56,090 nucleotides of DNA from NCBI GenBank assembly GCA_016198905.1, contig JACQHR010000036.1, forward strand, positions 1 through 56,090. The letters run 5' to 3'. How positions within the stretch are numbered: the first letter of the stretch is position 1; the number at the start of each line of letters is the position of its first letter. The position numbers and the translations under genes were made by a program. Shown here piece by piece: positions 33,619 to 42,408 of this stretch. Source of the stretch: Candidatus Omnitrophota bacterium (GTDB lineage: Bacteria > Omnitrophota > Gorgyraeia > Aquiviventales > Aquiviventaceae). Under the pieces are notes generated by a model. That model was not told the origin of the DNA. It searched no databases and was given only the letters and a program-made list of their open reading frames with translations.

Positions 33619-36513
33619 GAGAATGTCAGCGATACCTTGAGACCCTCACGTATGCTGTCGGGAGTGTTCGTGCTCCTGGTGTTGGCGCTGGGTCAGTCGA
33701 ACGCTACGTTCGGTGATGAAACCCCAGTCGACCCAATGGACTACAGCGTCCAGGTGGTCTATTTCGTGCCCGCTGATCGTGCTCCGCTCGATCAATATGA
33801 AACGCGGCTCACCACGGCGGTCGACTTCATCCAGCAGTTCTTTGAGAGAGAAATGGCCCATCATGGCTACGGGTTCAAAACGTTCCGAGTGGAGTCAGAT
33901 CCTGTGACCGGCGCTCCGCTGATCCATTTCGTCCAAGGGCAGCACCCGGCGAGTTACTACTGTCCCGAAGTGATGAGACGCGTCACGGCTGAAGTCGAGA
34001 CCGCCCTTCCTTTCATTAGAGGCAACGGACGTCGTCTGATCTTTGGGCACACGTGGGATGTAGATCCCAAGACAAAGCTGGGGTTTTGTGGGACGGCAGA
34101 AGGCGGAGATCCCAACACCCTGATTGACGTCCCCTTTACGCGCCCCGACACCATGGCGCTTGATACCGCGGGACAGCTTAAGGCGTTTTGCGACTCCACA
34201 CGATCGGGCGCGTACGAACCGGGGAGTCCTGAACGCTATCCGGATGAAGCTTCGGTGGGCGAACTTGCTTCCCGACACTTTGGTGGAACCGCCCACGAGA
34301 TGGGCCATGCCTTTGGCTTGCTCCATCAATGCTATCAGCAGTGGGATGACCGGGACCACAGCGTCCCTGCGGTGATGTGTATGGGGTTTACTGAATTTCG
34401 AAGAGTGTTTACCCCCCCAACGCCAGAGCGACCGCCGGATGGATTGCCTGACTGTGGCAAAGTTCCGGAAGCCCCGGTGCTCACTGAGGATGATGCCGCA
34501 TGGCTGGATCTGAGCCGCTACTTCAATCCGCCTCGGATCTATACCGACAACACCCCTCCGACAGGATCGTTTGTGCGGCCGACGGAAACGGAAGTGATTG
34601 TCATTCCCAAGGCTCAAACAACCTTGCCCGTTCAGGTTCATCTGCGCGATGAGGGAGGCAGCGGTCTGGGGTATGTGCGATTTGGGCGAGGGAACGCGCA
34701 TGGTGATAGTGCGGTGAATGGGGTGTCGCTGAAGCATACCGATACCAACGAAGCCACGGTCGATTTCACATTTGAGGATCTCACGCCCGGCGTCTTTTGG
34801 GACCTGCACGCAGACGTGCTCGACCGCGATGGGAACAGCGCTCCCCTCACGAACCGGATTAAGGTATTCACTGACCCTGGCGGAATTTTCAAACGCGTCT
34901 ATCTGTTGGATCGCCCCTTTGAGTATCCCGAACGCCTGACGGATCCTACTGACCCATCGCCCTTGGCTGCCCCCCTCGCCCGAGACTACCTGGATGGAGA
35001 ATCGAGTATCGCAGATGTGCGCGATGGTAATCGGCTCGCGGAACGGACGTGGCGCACGGTCTCTGCTACCTCACAGCTTACCTTCGATCTGAACGCGTTG
35101 CGGGTTGGGCAGGCTTTTTCCGTGGCATACGCCTATGCAGAGGTCCTCTCGCCACGTCAGATCGACGCAGAACTCCGGGTGGGCAGCGATGACGCTATGC
35201 GCATCTGGCTCAATGGCCAACAGGTCCATAATACCTTAGTGATCCGTGGCACTGAGTTCGATCAGGACCGCATCCCCATTACGCTTCAGGCGGGCGTCAA
35301 TCGGTTCCTTTTCAAAATCCTTAATTATGAATCCGGTTTTGGGTTCCAGGCACGCGTGTGCCATCCGGTCACAGGGCTCGGGTTTGAGGAACTTCAGTTT
35401 CAATCGCCCGCCGCTTCTCAACCCCCAACACTCGATCCCCTCAGTGCCGCTGAGGTAGACGAAGGGCAACTGTTGCGCTTCACAGTCGCGGCCCGTGACC
35501 CGGATGACCAACCGTTACAGTTTCAGGCTGCACCGTTACCGGCAGGCGCATCCGTTCACTTGCTCGGAGATGTCACGCTAGATGGCGCGGTGGATGAGGC
35601 CGATGCGTTCCTGATCGAGCAATATCTCCTCGGTCTCACCGTGCTGACAGCAGAAGCGCTGGATCTCGCTGATGTCGATGAGAGTGGAGCGATCACCCAA
35701 GCAGATGCCGTGTTCATCCAGCAGATCAGCGCTGGCAGTGTACCGCCCCTGAACAAAGCACGGTTCCTCTGGACACCTTCGTATGTCCAGGCGGGGAACT
35801 ATCCCATGACCATCACCGCCACCGATCCTGATGGCCTGCGCGCAAGCGGCGAAGTTCTCGTCACGGTTCGCGATGTCCCGCTGCGCATCGGACAGTTACA
35901 AGCCTCCCCTGATCCCTTTAGCCCACATGAAGCAGGACGCCCAGACAAACAGGTGAAGATCACAGCGAGTTTCAACAGACCAGCTGCGGCTTGGTCACTA
36001 AAAATTCATGATGCCGCCGGCCATTTGGTCCGCACTTTTAAGAAGTCGTCCAATCAGCAAGCAACAGTGACCCAAAGCTGGGACGGACGAGACAATGGCG
36101 GGCAAGTGCTTCCCGATGGGGTGTACCGGTATACCGTCGTCGCATTCGACGAAGAGGCCAATAAGGTCAAGCAATCGAGCTCGATCACGATCGATGGCAC
36201 GCCGCCACGAGTAAAGCAACTCCGCGATGATCCTGATCCGTTTCAACTACGGCAAGGCCAATACATCACGATTCGTTATCGGCTGTCCGAACCTGCCTTT
36301 GTCACACTCGATATCTGGAGTCGCACTGGGGCCTTCGTCCGCTCCCTGCGCTCTGCGACCCTCCAGAGTCGTGGATCACGCCGATGGGATGGGAAGGATG
36401 AAGGTGGGGCCTTCGTTCCTGCTGGAGTTTATCGGTACAAACTCTGGGTTGTCGATCAGGCGGGTAATCCAGCTTCCCCGCTTCCCGCCGAGGGAACTGT
36501 GACAGTTAAATAG
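33619..36513 (+). CDS. secreted metzincin-type metalloprotease with dockerin and FlgD-like modules
   Basis: About 964 residues from the Met at 33619, which has GAGGA 8 nt upstream; a Met at 33601 is the alternative. A signal peptide (VFVLLVLALGQSNA) is followed by a protease domain with HEMGHAFGLLH near residue 226, fitting HExxHxxGxxH, and a Met-turn VMCMGF about 27 residues later. Beta-rich domains follow at about 300-640. Next is a dockerin-like pair of calcium loops (DVTLDGAVDEAD and DVDESGAITQAD) near 650-705, a cadherin-like segment, and two FlgD-type Ig modules (about 755-855 and 855-964, each with WDG.D.GG....GVYRY). It is the only plus-strand gene in a minus-strand region. Substrate and cohesin partner are unknown. 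Confidence 0.85.
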   Translation, partial: ENVSDTLRPSRMLSGVFVLLVLALGQSNATFGDETPVDPMDYSVQVVYFVPADRAPLDQYETRLTTAVDFIQQFFEREMAHHGYGFKTFRVESDPVTGAPLIHFVQGQHPASYYCPEVMRRVTAEVETALPFIRGNGRRLIFGHTWDVDPKTKLGFCGTAEGGDPNTLIDVPFTRPDTMALDTAGQLKAFCDSTRSGAYEPGSPERYPDEASVGELASRHFGGTAHEMGHAFGLLHQCYQQWDDRDHSVPAVMCMGFTEFRRVFTPPTPERPPDGLPDCGKVPEAPVLTEDDAAWLDLSRYFNPPRIYTDNTPPTGSFVRPTETEVIVIPKAQTTLPVQVHLRDEGGSGLGYVRFGRGNAHGDSAVNGVSLKHTDTNEATVDFTFEDLTPGVFWDLHADVLDRDGNSAPLTNRIKVFTDPGGIFKRVYLLDRPFEYPERLTDPTDPSPLAAPLARDYLDGESSIADVRDGNRLAERTWRTVSATSQLTFDLNALRVGQAFSVAYAYAEVLSPRQIDAELRVGSDDAMRIWLNGQQVHNTLVIRGTEFDQDRIPITLQAGVNRFLFKILNYESGFGFQARVCHPVTGLGFEELQFQSPAASQPPTLDPLSAAEVDEGQLLRFTVAARDPDDQPLQFQAAPLPAGASVHLLGDVTLDGAVDEADAFLIEQYLLGLTVLTAEALDLADVDESGAITQADAVFIQQISAGSVPPLNKARFLWTPSYVQAGNYPMTITATDPDGLRASGEVLVTVRDVPLRIGQLQASPDPFSPHEAGRPDKQVKITASFNRPAAAWSLKIHDAAGHLVRTFKKSSNQQATVTQSWDGRDNGGQVLPDGVYRYTVVAFDEEANKVKQSSSITIDGTPPRVKQLRDDPDPFQLRQGQYITIRYRLSEPAFVTLDIWSRTGAFVRSLRSATLQSRGSRRWDGKDEGGAFVPAGVYRYKLWVVDQAGNPASPLPAEGTVTVK

Positions 36514-36531
36514 TGTTCGGGTTGTAAAAAA

Positions 36532-36587
36532 GGGGACGTTTCTAATTTTTGCACGTATTTCGCAGGGCGAAAATTAGAAACGTCCCC
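36532..36587 (-). terminator. REP-like inverted repeat acting as terminator of the biosynthetic cluster
   Basis: Perfect 18-bp arms at 36532-36549 and 36570-36587 enclose 20 nt that contain a second small stem (TTTCGC/GCGAAA). On the minus strand the hairpin is followed by six T, so it can end transcripts from nadX and the small basic gene. The GGGGACGTTTCTAATTTT arms resemble REP sequences mobilised by IS200-like REP-associated transposases, from memory. No such transposase is in the window. Confidence 0.75.
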
Positions 36588-36609
36588 AAGATGCTGACGC
36601 AACGCGCTT

Positions 36610-36747
36610 TTAGCGACGGCGTCGGCTGCGGCTGCGGCGCTGACCACCTCGGGCCATCCTCGCTCTTGAGATGTCCCCCTGCTTGTCCACGAAATAAAGG
36701 TAGCCGGCCTGCTTCTTGATTCCGACCTTTGCAACTTTTTCTGCCAC
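36610..36747 (-). CDS. 45-residue basic protein, conserved-looking, unknown
   Basis: A GTG-started ORF with a good ribosome-binding site (AGGGGGTGA, 6 nt before the GTG). The product contains VAKVGIKKQAGYLYFVDK, then QGDISRARMARGG, and ends in a run of Arg and Ser. The GIKK..GYLYFVDK.GDISRA..ARGG pattern resembles a small family I have seen repeatedly in bacterial genomes, with no function I can name. The Arg-rich tail suggests nucleic-acid binding. It is followed by the REP-like terminator. Confidence 0.75.
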   Translation of the reverse strand: MAEKVAKVGIKKQAGYLYFVDKQGDISRARMARGGQRRSRSRRRR

Positions 36748-36774
36748 GACAAGTCACCCCCTCTCCCATTTCTT

Positions 36775-36804
36775 GGGGTCAGACCCTCTTATGGATCTGA
36801 CCCC
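36775..36804. repeat. REP-like inverted repeat GGGGTCAGA
   Basis: GGGGTCAGA (36775-36783) and TCTGACCCC (36796-36804) form a perfect 9-bp stem, extendable by CC/GG after one mismatch. It lies just upstream of the small basic gene. The GGGGTCAGACCC form resembles widespread REP elements, from memory. Confidence 0.6.
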
Positions 36805-36817
36805 GCCTTGCGGTACC

Positions 36818-36843
36818 CATCGCCACACCGGGTTGTGGCGATG
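36818..36843. repeat. hairpin directly after nadX
   Basis: A perfect 10-bp stem, CATCGCCACA with TGTGGCGATG, and a 6-nt loop end 5 bp from the nadX stop. There is no T-run. It could slow exonucleases or partly end transcription before the small basic gene. Confidence 0.6.
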
Positions 36844-36848
36844 AACTC

Positions 36849-37655
36849 TTAGGTTCCGATCTGCACCTTCGCGAAGATTCGATTGAGCGTCGCGATGGCG
36901 GAACGGACGGCCAGCTCGCTGGTTTTTGGATTCGCGCTGGGCCGGCTCTGAATCCGGCACTGGATACGACCACAGTCTCCTTCAACCTCAAGCTCGTGCA
37001 CGTTGACGGTCGCCGTTGGATCGGCGACCACGCGAATCATCGCCCGACGCCCCGCGCGGCCAACAGCAAGGGTCAGCGCCGCCGCCACGTTCACATTCTG
37101 CGGAAACGCCTTGATCGCTTCGCGCGCCGAGCCCTCGAAGATCACGGTAGGCTTCGTCAACCGATCCAGCCGCAAACCTCGACGCTGGACGTAGGGAGCG
37201 TCCGTAAGCGCCCGAGGAGGCTTGCGCGTGGTCAGCGATGCGCGCGTAATCCGGCCGACCGCGAGTGCTTTGATGCCATCAAGTCCTGCGAGTGCCCCGC
37301 TGGGCAGATAGAGCGTGCCCCGCGAGGATTGCGCCTGACGTTGCCACGATCGACTGCGCAAGAGGCCGCCTACGCTCATGAGCAGGACGCTGCGGTGGGC
37401 GCGCAATGCGCGCGTGGCGACATCAGCCGCAGCGTCAACTGAAGCGGCTTCAAGGACCAGGTCACTGCGACGGATAAGCTCGGAAAGCGAGAGGATGGGA
37501 GGATGAACGCGGAGTCGGCGTTGAAGGGTCGTAGCGTGGGATCGATTCGTGTCATGTAGCGCGACGATGCGTGCCACAGCAGTATGCGCTTGCTCCACGG
37601 CAAGAGCCAGCTGCGATCCGATGGTGCCGCAGCCGACCAGGCCAACCCGCACCAT
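36849..37655 (-). CDS. nadX: L-aspartate dehydrogenase
   Basis: NadX oxidises L-aspartate to iminoaspartate with NAD(P)+, feeding NadA in de novo NAD synthesis, and can replace NadB. The Rossmann motif VGLVGCGTIGSQLA opens the protein. The domain motifs GALAGLDGIKAL, AFPQNVNVAAALTLA and NPKTSELAVRSAIATL are characteristic, and 268 residues is the usual length. Its ATG overlaps the panD stop (TAATG). The neighbour panD uses the same substrate, aspartate, so the pair may share control. Confidence 0.93.
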   Translation of the reverse strand: MVRVGLVGCGTIGSQLALAVEQAHTAVARIVALHDTNRSHATTLQRRLRVHPPILSLSELIRRSDLVLEAASVDAAADVATRALRAHRSVLLMSVGGLLRSRSWQRQAQSSRGTLYLPSGALAGLDGIKALAVGRITRASLTTRKPPRALTDAPYVQRRGLRLDRLTKPTVIFEGSAREAIKAFPQNVNVAAALTLAVGRAGRRAMIRVVADPTATVNVHELEVEGDCGRIQCRIQSRPSANPKTSELAVRSAIATLNRIFAKVQIGT

Positions 37656-38074
37656 TACCCGCGGGGTGATGGAAGGGAGGAATCAGCTTCACGGTCCTCG
37701 GCGAGCTGACAGCGCTCGGTAACAATCTCTCGGATCCGGTTGTGCTCATCGAGCATGACGAGCTTCGGCGCAAACGTCTCCAGCTCTTCCGGCGTGACCT
37801 GGGCGTACGAGATCACGATGACCTTATCTCCGGCGGAGATCAGCCTCGCTGCTGCCCCGTTCACGCAGACGGTTCCCGAACCCGCTGCGCCTTCGATGCA
37901 GTAGGTCACCAGGCGCACACCGTTGTCGACATCGACGACATGCACCTGCTCATACGGCCGCAGATCGGCGGCGCGCATCAGCGTAGCGTCGAGCGTGAGG
38001 CTGCCCGTATACGCGACGTTCGCTTCGGTCACCGTCGCGCCGTGCAATTTGGATTTGCAGACTGTGCGTAACAT
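37655..38074 (-). CDS. panD: aspartate 1-decarboxylase
   Basis: PanD converts L-aspartate to beta-alanine for pantothenate. It is a pyruvoyl enzyme that cleaves itself between Gly24 and Ser25, visible here as YTGSLTLD at the standard position when translation starts at 38074 (MLRTVCKSKLHGATVTEA). The frame continues upstream to 38146, but that would overlap panC and misplace the cleavage site. The C-terminal 20 residues are longer than in E. coli PanD. It lies 43 nt after panC. Confidence 0.95.
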   Translation of the reverse strand: MLRTVCKSKLHGATVTEANVAYTGSLTLDATLMRAADLRPYEQVHVVDVDNGVRLVTYCIEGAAGSGTVCVNGAAARLISAGDKVIVISYAQVTPEELETFAPKLVMLDEHNRIREIVTERCQLAEDREADSSLPSPRG

Positions 38075-38117
38075 CGTCGTGGCTCGTGTGTGTCGTGCGC
38101 GTGTTGTCGTCGGCGTA

Positions 38118-38966
38118 TTATGACACGTCGACGAGAAGATTGTCAATTAACCGCGTCGGGCCGACCCGTACGGCCAGCAGGATGGCCATGCGTCGACGCA
38201 GACGCGACACCGGCTCAAGCGTCACCGCATCGACAATCGCCAGGTAGTCGATGCGCGTTTGCGGCGCTCGTCGGATGAGTCGACGCATCGACGCCAGAAG
38301 CGGTTGTGCGCGCCGCTCGCCTGCTCGAATCCGCGCGCGTGCCAGCGTCAGCGCCTGATACAGCACGGCGGCTTGCGCGCGCTCCTGCGCGGACAGATAG
38401 GCGTTGCGAGAACTCATCGCCAACCCATTAGGCTCGCGCACCGTGGGCAGCACATGGACCGTCAGCGGCAGATGCAGATCGCGCACCAGCTGCTGAATGA
38501 CGCGCGCTTGCTGATAATCTTTTTGGCCGAAGTAGGCGTGCGTCGGCTGCGTCAGCTCAAAGAGAAGCGTGACGACCGTCGCCACTCCGCGGAAGTGCCC
38601 CGAACGCCGCTGCCCTTCCCAGCGTCGTGCCAATGCGCCGACGTCAATGGTCGTCTGAAACCCTTCGGGGTACAACTCGTGCGCATCGGGCGAAAAAATG
38701 ATGGCGGCTCCGGCGGCGCGCGCCACGCGCAGATCCCGCGTGAATGGCCTGGGGTAGCGTGCGAAATCTTCGCTCGGGCCAAACTGAAGAGGGTTGACGA
38801 AAATCGTCACGATCACGACGTCGTTGCGCACCGCGGCCGCACGAATGAGCGAGGCGTGTCCTTCATGGAGTGCGCCCATCGTCGGCACCACGCCGATGGC
38901 TTTGCCCTGCGCTCGAAGACGACGCGCCACGAGCGCCATCTGCTTGGCCGATCGAATGACGGTCAT
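38118..38966 (-). CDS. panC: pantoate-beta-alanine ligase
   Basis: PanC joins pantoate and beta-alanine with ATP to make pantothenate. VPTMGALHEGHASLI holds the HIGH-type nucleotide-binding site, and FVNPLQFGPSEDF, YFGQKDYQQ and MSSRNAYLS are further family motifs. Full length at 282 residues. Its start overlaps the folK stop by 4 nt. panB is not in this window. Confidence 0.96.
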   Translation of the reverse strand: MTVIRSAKQMALVARRLRAQGKAIGVVPTMGALHEGHASLIRAAAVRNDVVIVTIFVNPLQFGPSEDFARYPRPFTRDLRVARAAGAAIIFSPDAHELYPEGFQTTIDVGALARRWEGQRRSGHFRGVATVVTLLFELTQPTHAYFGQKDYQQARVIQQLVRDLHLPLTVHVLPTVREPNGLAMSSRNAYLSAQERAQAAVLYQALTLARARIRAGERRAQPLLASMRRLIRRAPQTRIDYLAIVDAVTLEPVSRLRRRMAILLAVRVGPTRLIDNLLVDVS

Positions 38967-39442
38967 GCGTCAATGACGTCACGAACGAGCTGCTCGAGGA
39001 GCGCTGCGATGGATCGCTGCAGCACCGGATGGACGCCCGCGGGGACAAGCTGTGCCAGCGGCTCGAGCACGAAGCGCCGCTCGTGCATCCGAGGATGCGG
39101 AATCTGCAGCGTCGGCTCATCGATCACCTGATCCTCATAGAGGAGGATGTCCAAATCGATCGGGCGCGGTCCCCAGCGCTGCAAGGAGGGCATGCGTCCG
39201 AGCCGGCGTTCGATATCTTGCAGGACACGCAGGAGCGCGTGCGGAGCCAGCGTCGTGTCGATCTCCACCACGGTATTAAGGTAGGGGCCCTGTGGTGGGC
39301 CTCCGACGGGTTCAGTCTCGGTAATGGTTGCCATCTGCAGGACGCGAACGCCCTGTGCCTCACCCAGATGACGGATCGCCTGGGAGATGAGCGAGAGGCG
39401 ATCCCCTTCGTTGGATCCGACTCCGATAAAGATGCGCGCCAT
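38963..39442 (-). CDS. folK: 2-amino-4-hydroxy-6-hydroxymethyldihydropteridine pyrophosphokinase
   Basis: FolK transfers pyrophosphate from ATP to the pterin in folate synthesis. The 159-residue protein has FIGVGSNEGDR, ETEPVGGPPQGPYLNTVVEI and the signature RWGPRPIDLDILLY. I start it at 39442 (MARIFIGVG) rather than three codons earlier. Linkage of folK with panC is common. It follows dapL by 50 nt and precedes panC with a 4-nt overlap. Confidence 0.95.
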   Translation of the reverse strand: MARIFIGVGSNEGDRLSLISQAIRHLGEAQGVRVLQMATITETEPVGGPPQGPYLNTVVEIDTTLAPHALLRVLQDIERRLGRMPSLQRWGPRPIDLDILLYEDQVIDEPTLQIPHPRMHERRFVLEPLAQLVPAGVHPVLQRSIAALLEQLVRDVIDA

Positions 39443-39492
39443 CACGCACAACCTCGCTGTCAGTCGGCAACCGGTTGTAGGACGAACAACGC

Positions 39493-40680
39493 TTAGAGGG
39501 CTTTCGCTACACGATCCACAGCCTCTTGAATGCGTTCGGTAGGACTGGTGAGCGAAAATCGCACGTAGCCTTCACCTGACGGTCCAAAGCCGACGCCGGG
39601 CGTGCAAACGACGTGCGAACGCTCGAGGATTCGTGCAGCAAAAGCGATGGAGGGTTCCGTGGTTGGGATTCGCGCCCAGAGATAAAACGTCGCCGCCGGC
39701 TTCGTGATCTTCCATCCAGCCTTCGCCAGGCCATCGACGAACAGGTCGCGCCGGTGCTGATAGGTCGCGACCGCCTGTTGGAGGGGCTGTTGATCGCCTT
39801 CCAGTGCCGCGATGCCCGCCCACTGCACCGGTTGGAAGATGCCGGAGTCGAGGTTCGTCTTCAGCTGACAGAGCGCGGCGATGAGCGTGGCATTGCCGCA
39901 GACAAACCCGATGCGCCAGCCGGTCATGTTGTACGTCTTCGAGAGGCTGTGAAACTCAACGCCGACGGATGTTGCGTCAGGCAATTGCAGAAAACTGATC
40001 GGCTTGGATCCATCGAACGCGACCTCCGAGTACGCCGCGTCGTGCGCGATGGCGATCCCGAAGCTCTTGGCAAAGTCGATGGCTTCTTGCAGCTGTGCTT
40101 GCGTCGCCACGGCCGCCGTCGGATTGTTCGGCGAGTTGAGGAACAGCAGTTTCGCTCGTCGCGCCGCCCTCTGGCTGATCGCGCCAAGATCCGGGAAAAA
40201 TCCATTCTCTTCGAGCAGCGGCATCGACACGACCTCGGCGCCGGCAAAGATCGTCCCGCTGCGATACGGCGGGTAGCACGGATCCGGCACGAGCACCGCG
40301 TCGCCTGGATTCGTCACGGCCAAGGGAAAATGCGCGATTCCTTCTTTAGATCCTAAGAGTGGAAGCACCTCAGTCTTCGGATCAAGGGTGACGCCGAAGC
40401 GCCGCTCGTACCACGCCGCAATCGCGGCTCGAAGCTCCGGCATCCCTTCGGTGAAACTGTAGCGATGATTGCCCGGCTCATCGACGGTGCGTTTGAGCGC
40501 GTCAATGATATGAGCCGGCGTGGGCACATCCGGATCGCCGACTCCAAGATCGATCACATCTTTCCCTTCAGCCTGGAGCCGGCGCTTGGCCTTATCGATC
40601 TCCACGAACAGATATGGCGGCAGCTGCTTCAGCCGCGCGGCCTTATCAAACGTCGGAGCCGATGCCGTCATCGTCGTCAT
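39493..40680 (-). CDS. dapL: LL-diaminopimelate aminotransferase
   Basis: A fold-type I aminotransferase of 395 residues. The PLP lysine lies near residue 245 in FHSLSKTYNMTGWRIGF, and GVGDPDVPTPAHI, SPNNPTAA and GEGYVRFSL are the expected motifs. Sequence alone cannot separate DapL from aspartate aminotransferases cleanly. The context decides: it is coupled to dapB, dapA, dapF and lysA, and no dapC, dapD or dapE is present. DapL converts tetrahydrodipicolinate to LL-diaminopimelate in one step with glutamate. Its start overlaps the dapB stop by 4 nt. Confidence 0.88.
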   Translation of the reverse strand: MTTMTASAPTFDKAARLKQLPPYLFVEIDKAKRRLQAEGKDVIDLGVGDPDVPTPAHIIDALKRTVDEPGNHRYSFTEGMPELRAAIAAWYERRFGVTLDPKTEVLPLLGSKEGIAHFPLAVTNPGDAVLVPDPCYPPYRSGTIFAGAEVVSMPLLEENGFFPDLGAISQRAARRAKLLFLNSPNNPTAAVATQAQLQEAIDFAKSFGIAIAHDAAYSEVAFDGSKPISFLQLPDATSVGVEFHSLSKTYNMTGWRIGFVCGNATLIAALCQLKTNLDSGIFQPVQWAGIAALEGDQQPLQQAVATYQHRRDLFVDGLAKAGWKITKPAATFYLWARIPTTEPSIAFAARILERSHVVCTPGVGFGPSGEGYVRFSLTSPTERIQEAVDRVAKAL

Positions 40681-41444
40681 GATCCCTGCGATGCGGCAAG
40701 GACGTGCGACATGTCATACAGTCCAGGCTTCTGCGTCACGACGAATTGCGCCGCGCGCAAGGCCCCCTGCGCGAAGACCTCGCGGCTCTGCGCGCGATGG
40801 GTCAGCTCCAACCGCTCCGAGGGCCCAGCGAGGATCACCGTGTGATCGCCGACGATGTCGCCGGCCCGAATCGCATGGACCGGAATCTGGGCCACCGCTT
40901 GTTTGCGCGCCGTCGCCAGCACGTCGGCCAATCGCTTCGCGGTTCCGCTAGGGGCGTCTTTCTTGTGGTGATGATGCGCTTCCACCACCTCGACATCGTA
41001 GGCGGATCCAAGACGCTGCGCTGCGAGTTGGGCGAGCTCAAACAACACGTTGACGCCGAGGCTCATGTTCGGACTGACGAGGAGCGGAATTTTTCGCGAC
41101 GCCGCCTGCAGCAACGCCTGCTGCTGGCCCGCGAGCCCCGTCGTGCCGATCACCATCGGCTTGCCCAAATCCTGAGCTAATTGGACGTGAGCTGCCGTGG
41201 CCTCCGGCGTCGTGAATTCAATCAGCACATCGGCTGCGGCCAACGCGCGCCTGGCATCATCGGTCACCGCCAGCGTCGACGGCAGCGGCTCGGCCAGAAT
41301 GGCGGCATAGTCGCGGCCGACCGCAGGGTGCCCCGGCCCTTCAAGCGCGGCAGCGAGCACAAAGACTCCGTCTCGCAGCGCCCCCTTGGCAATCGCCTGC
41401 CCCATACGTCCGCAACATCCTGAGATGGCCAATCGAATGGACAT
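40677..41444 (-). CDS. dapB: 4-hydroxy-tetrahydrodipicolinate reductase
   Basis: DapB reduces the DapA product with NAD(P)H. The 255-residue protein starts MSIRLAISGCCGRMGQAIA with the Rossmann GxxGRMG motif and contains the catalytic EAHHHHKKDAPSGTA segment. The start at 41444 follows AGGATAAC. The frame open to 41579 is only the dapA tail read in another frame. It ends in a 4-nt overlap with dapL. Confidence 0.95.
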   Translation of the reverse strand: MSIRLAISGCCGRMGQAIAKGALRDGVFVLAAALEGPGHPAVGRDYAAILAEPLPSTLAVTDDARRALAAADVLIEFTTPEATAAHVQLAQDLGKPMVIGTTGLAGQQQALLQAASRKIPLLVSPNMSLGVNVLFELAQLAAQRLGSAYDVEVVEAHHHHKKDAPSGTAKRLADVLATARKQAVAQIPVHAIRAGDIVGDHTVILAGPSERLELTHRAQSREVFAQGALRAAQFVVTQKPGLYDMSHVLAASQGS

Positions 41445-41445
41445 G

Positions 41446-42408
41446 TTATCCTGCTTTCGATTTACTCTTGCGCGCCGCCGATGGGCGCGACGCCGTGGCC
41501 GGAGTCGGTGTGCCACCGGTTCCGGTTTTGAGCAATCCGTACGTCTCCAGCGCCTGGATGAGCCGTTCTTGATTCGCATCGGACATCTCGCACAGCGGCA
41601 GCCGCAGTCCTGGCTCGATCATGCCGAGCAAACCCATCGCCGTTTTCACCGGAATCGGGTTGGTTTCCAGAAACAGCGCCTTGGTGAGCGGCAACAACCG
41701 CCGATGCCACTGCAGCGCGTCTTCGTGCCGGCCTGCCAGATAGGCATGAACCATCTTGGCGACATCTTTCGGCACGAGGTTCGCCACGACGGAGATCACG
41801 CCGGTGCCGCCGATCGACAGCACAGGCAGCGTCAGCGCATCGTCACCCGAGAGCAGCACCAGCTTGCCTTTTGTGACCTGCATGATGCGGCTCATCTGCT
41901 CAAGGTTCCCGCTGGACTCTTTCACCGCGACGATGTTGCGCAACGTGGCGAGCTGCGCAAACGTTTCCGGCTCGATGTTCACCGCCGTGCGCGAGGCGAT
42001 GTTATAGATGACAAGCGGCAAATCGACCGCTTCGCTGATCGCCTTGAAATGCAGAAAGAGCCCGCGCTGCGTGGGCTTGTTGTAGTAGGGAGAAATGAGC
42101 AGGGCCGCATCCGCCCCGGCTTCGGCCGCGTGCTTCGTGATGCGAATGGCCTCGCGCGTGTTGTTCGACCCGGTGCCGGCGATCACCGGGATGCGTCCGC
42201 GAGCAGCTTGGACGGCCACTTCGATCACACGGTCGTGTTCCGTGTACGAGAGGGTCGCAGACTCCCCAGTCGTGCCGCAGGGGACGATCGCGCTCGTGCC
42301 GGCCTTGATGTGCATGGTGATGAGCCGTTTAAACGTCACTTCATCGACGACATCGTCTTTGAAGGGCGTGACGATGGCCACCATGGACCCGCGAAGACTC
42401 AGGCTCAT
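41446..42408 (-). CDS. dapA: 4-hydroxy-tetrahydrodipicolinate synthase
   Basis: DapA condenses pyruvate with aspartate semialdehyde. The 320-residue protein has GSMVAIVTPFKDD, PCGTTGESATLS, YYNKPTQRGLFLHFKA and the Schiff-base Lys in ASGNLEQ-type context (AVKESSGNLEQM). A C-terminal tail of about 30 residues rich in Thr, Ser, Ala and Lys is not part of the barrel. The start at 42408 forms the ATGA overlap with the dapF stop and has GAGG 8 nt upstream. Confidence 0.95.
   Translation of the reverse strand: MSLSLRGSMVAIVTPFKDDVVDEVTFKRLITMHIKAGTSAIVPCGTTGESATLSYTEHDRVIEVAVQAARGRIPVIAGTGSNNTREAIRITKHAAEAGADAALLISPYYNKPTQRGLFLHFKAISEAVDLPLVIYNIASRTAVNIEPETFAQLATLRNIVAVKESSGNLEQMSRIMQVTKGKLVLLSGDDALTLPVLSIGGTGVISVVANLVPKDVAKMVHAYLAGRHEDALQWHRRLLPLTKALFLETNPIPVKTAMGLLGMIEPGLRLPLCEMSDANQERLIQALETYGLLKTGTGGTPTPATASRPSAARKSKSKAG

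Noticed and set aside
37655..38146. Long form of PanD starting at 38146
   Set aside because: It would overlap panC and shift the Gly-Ser self-cleavage site from residues 24-25, which fit exactly with the start at 38074.
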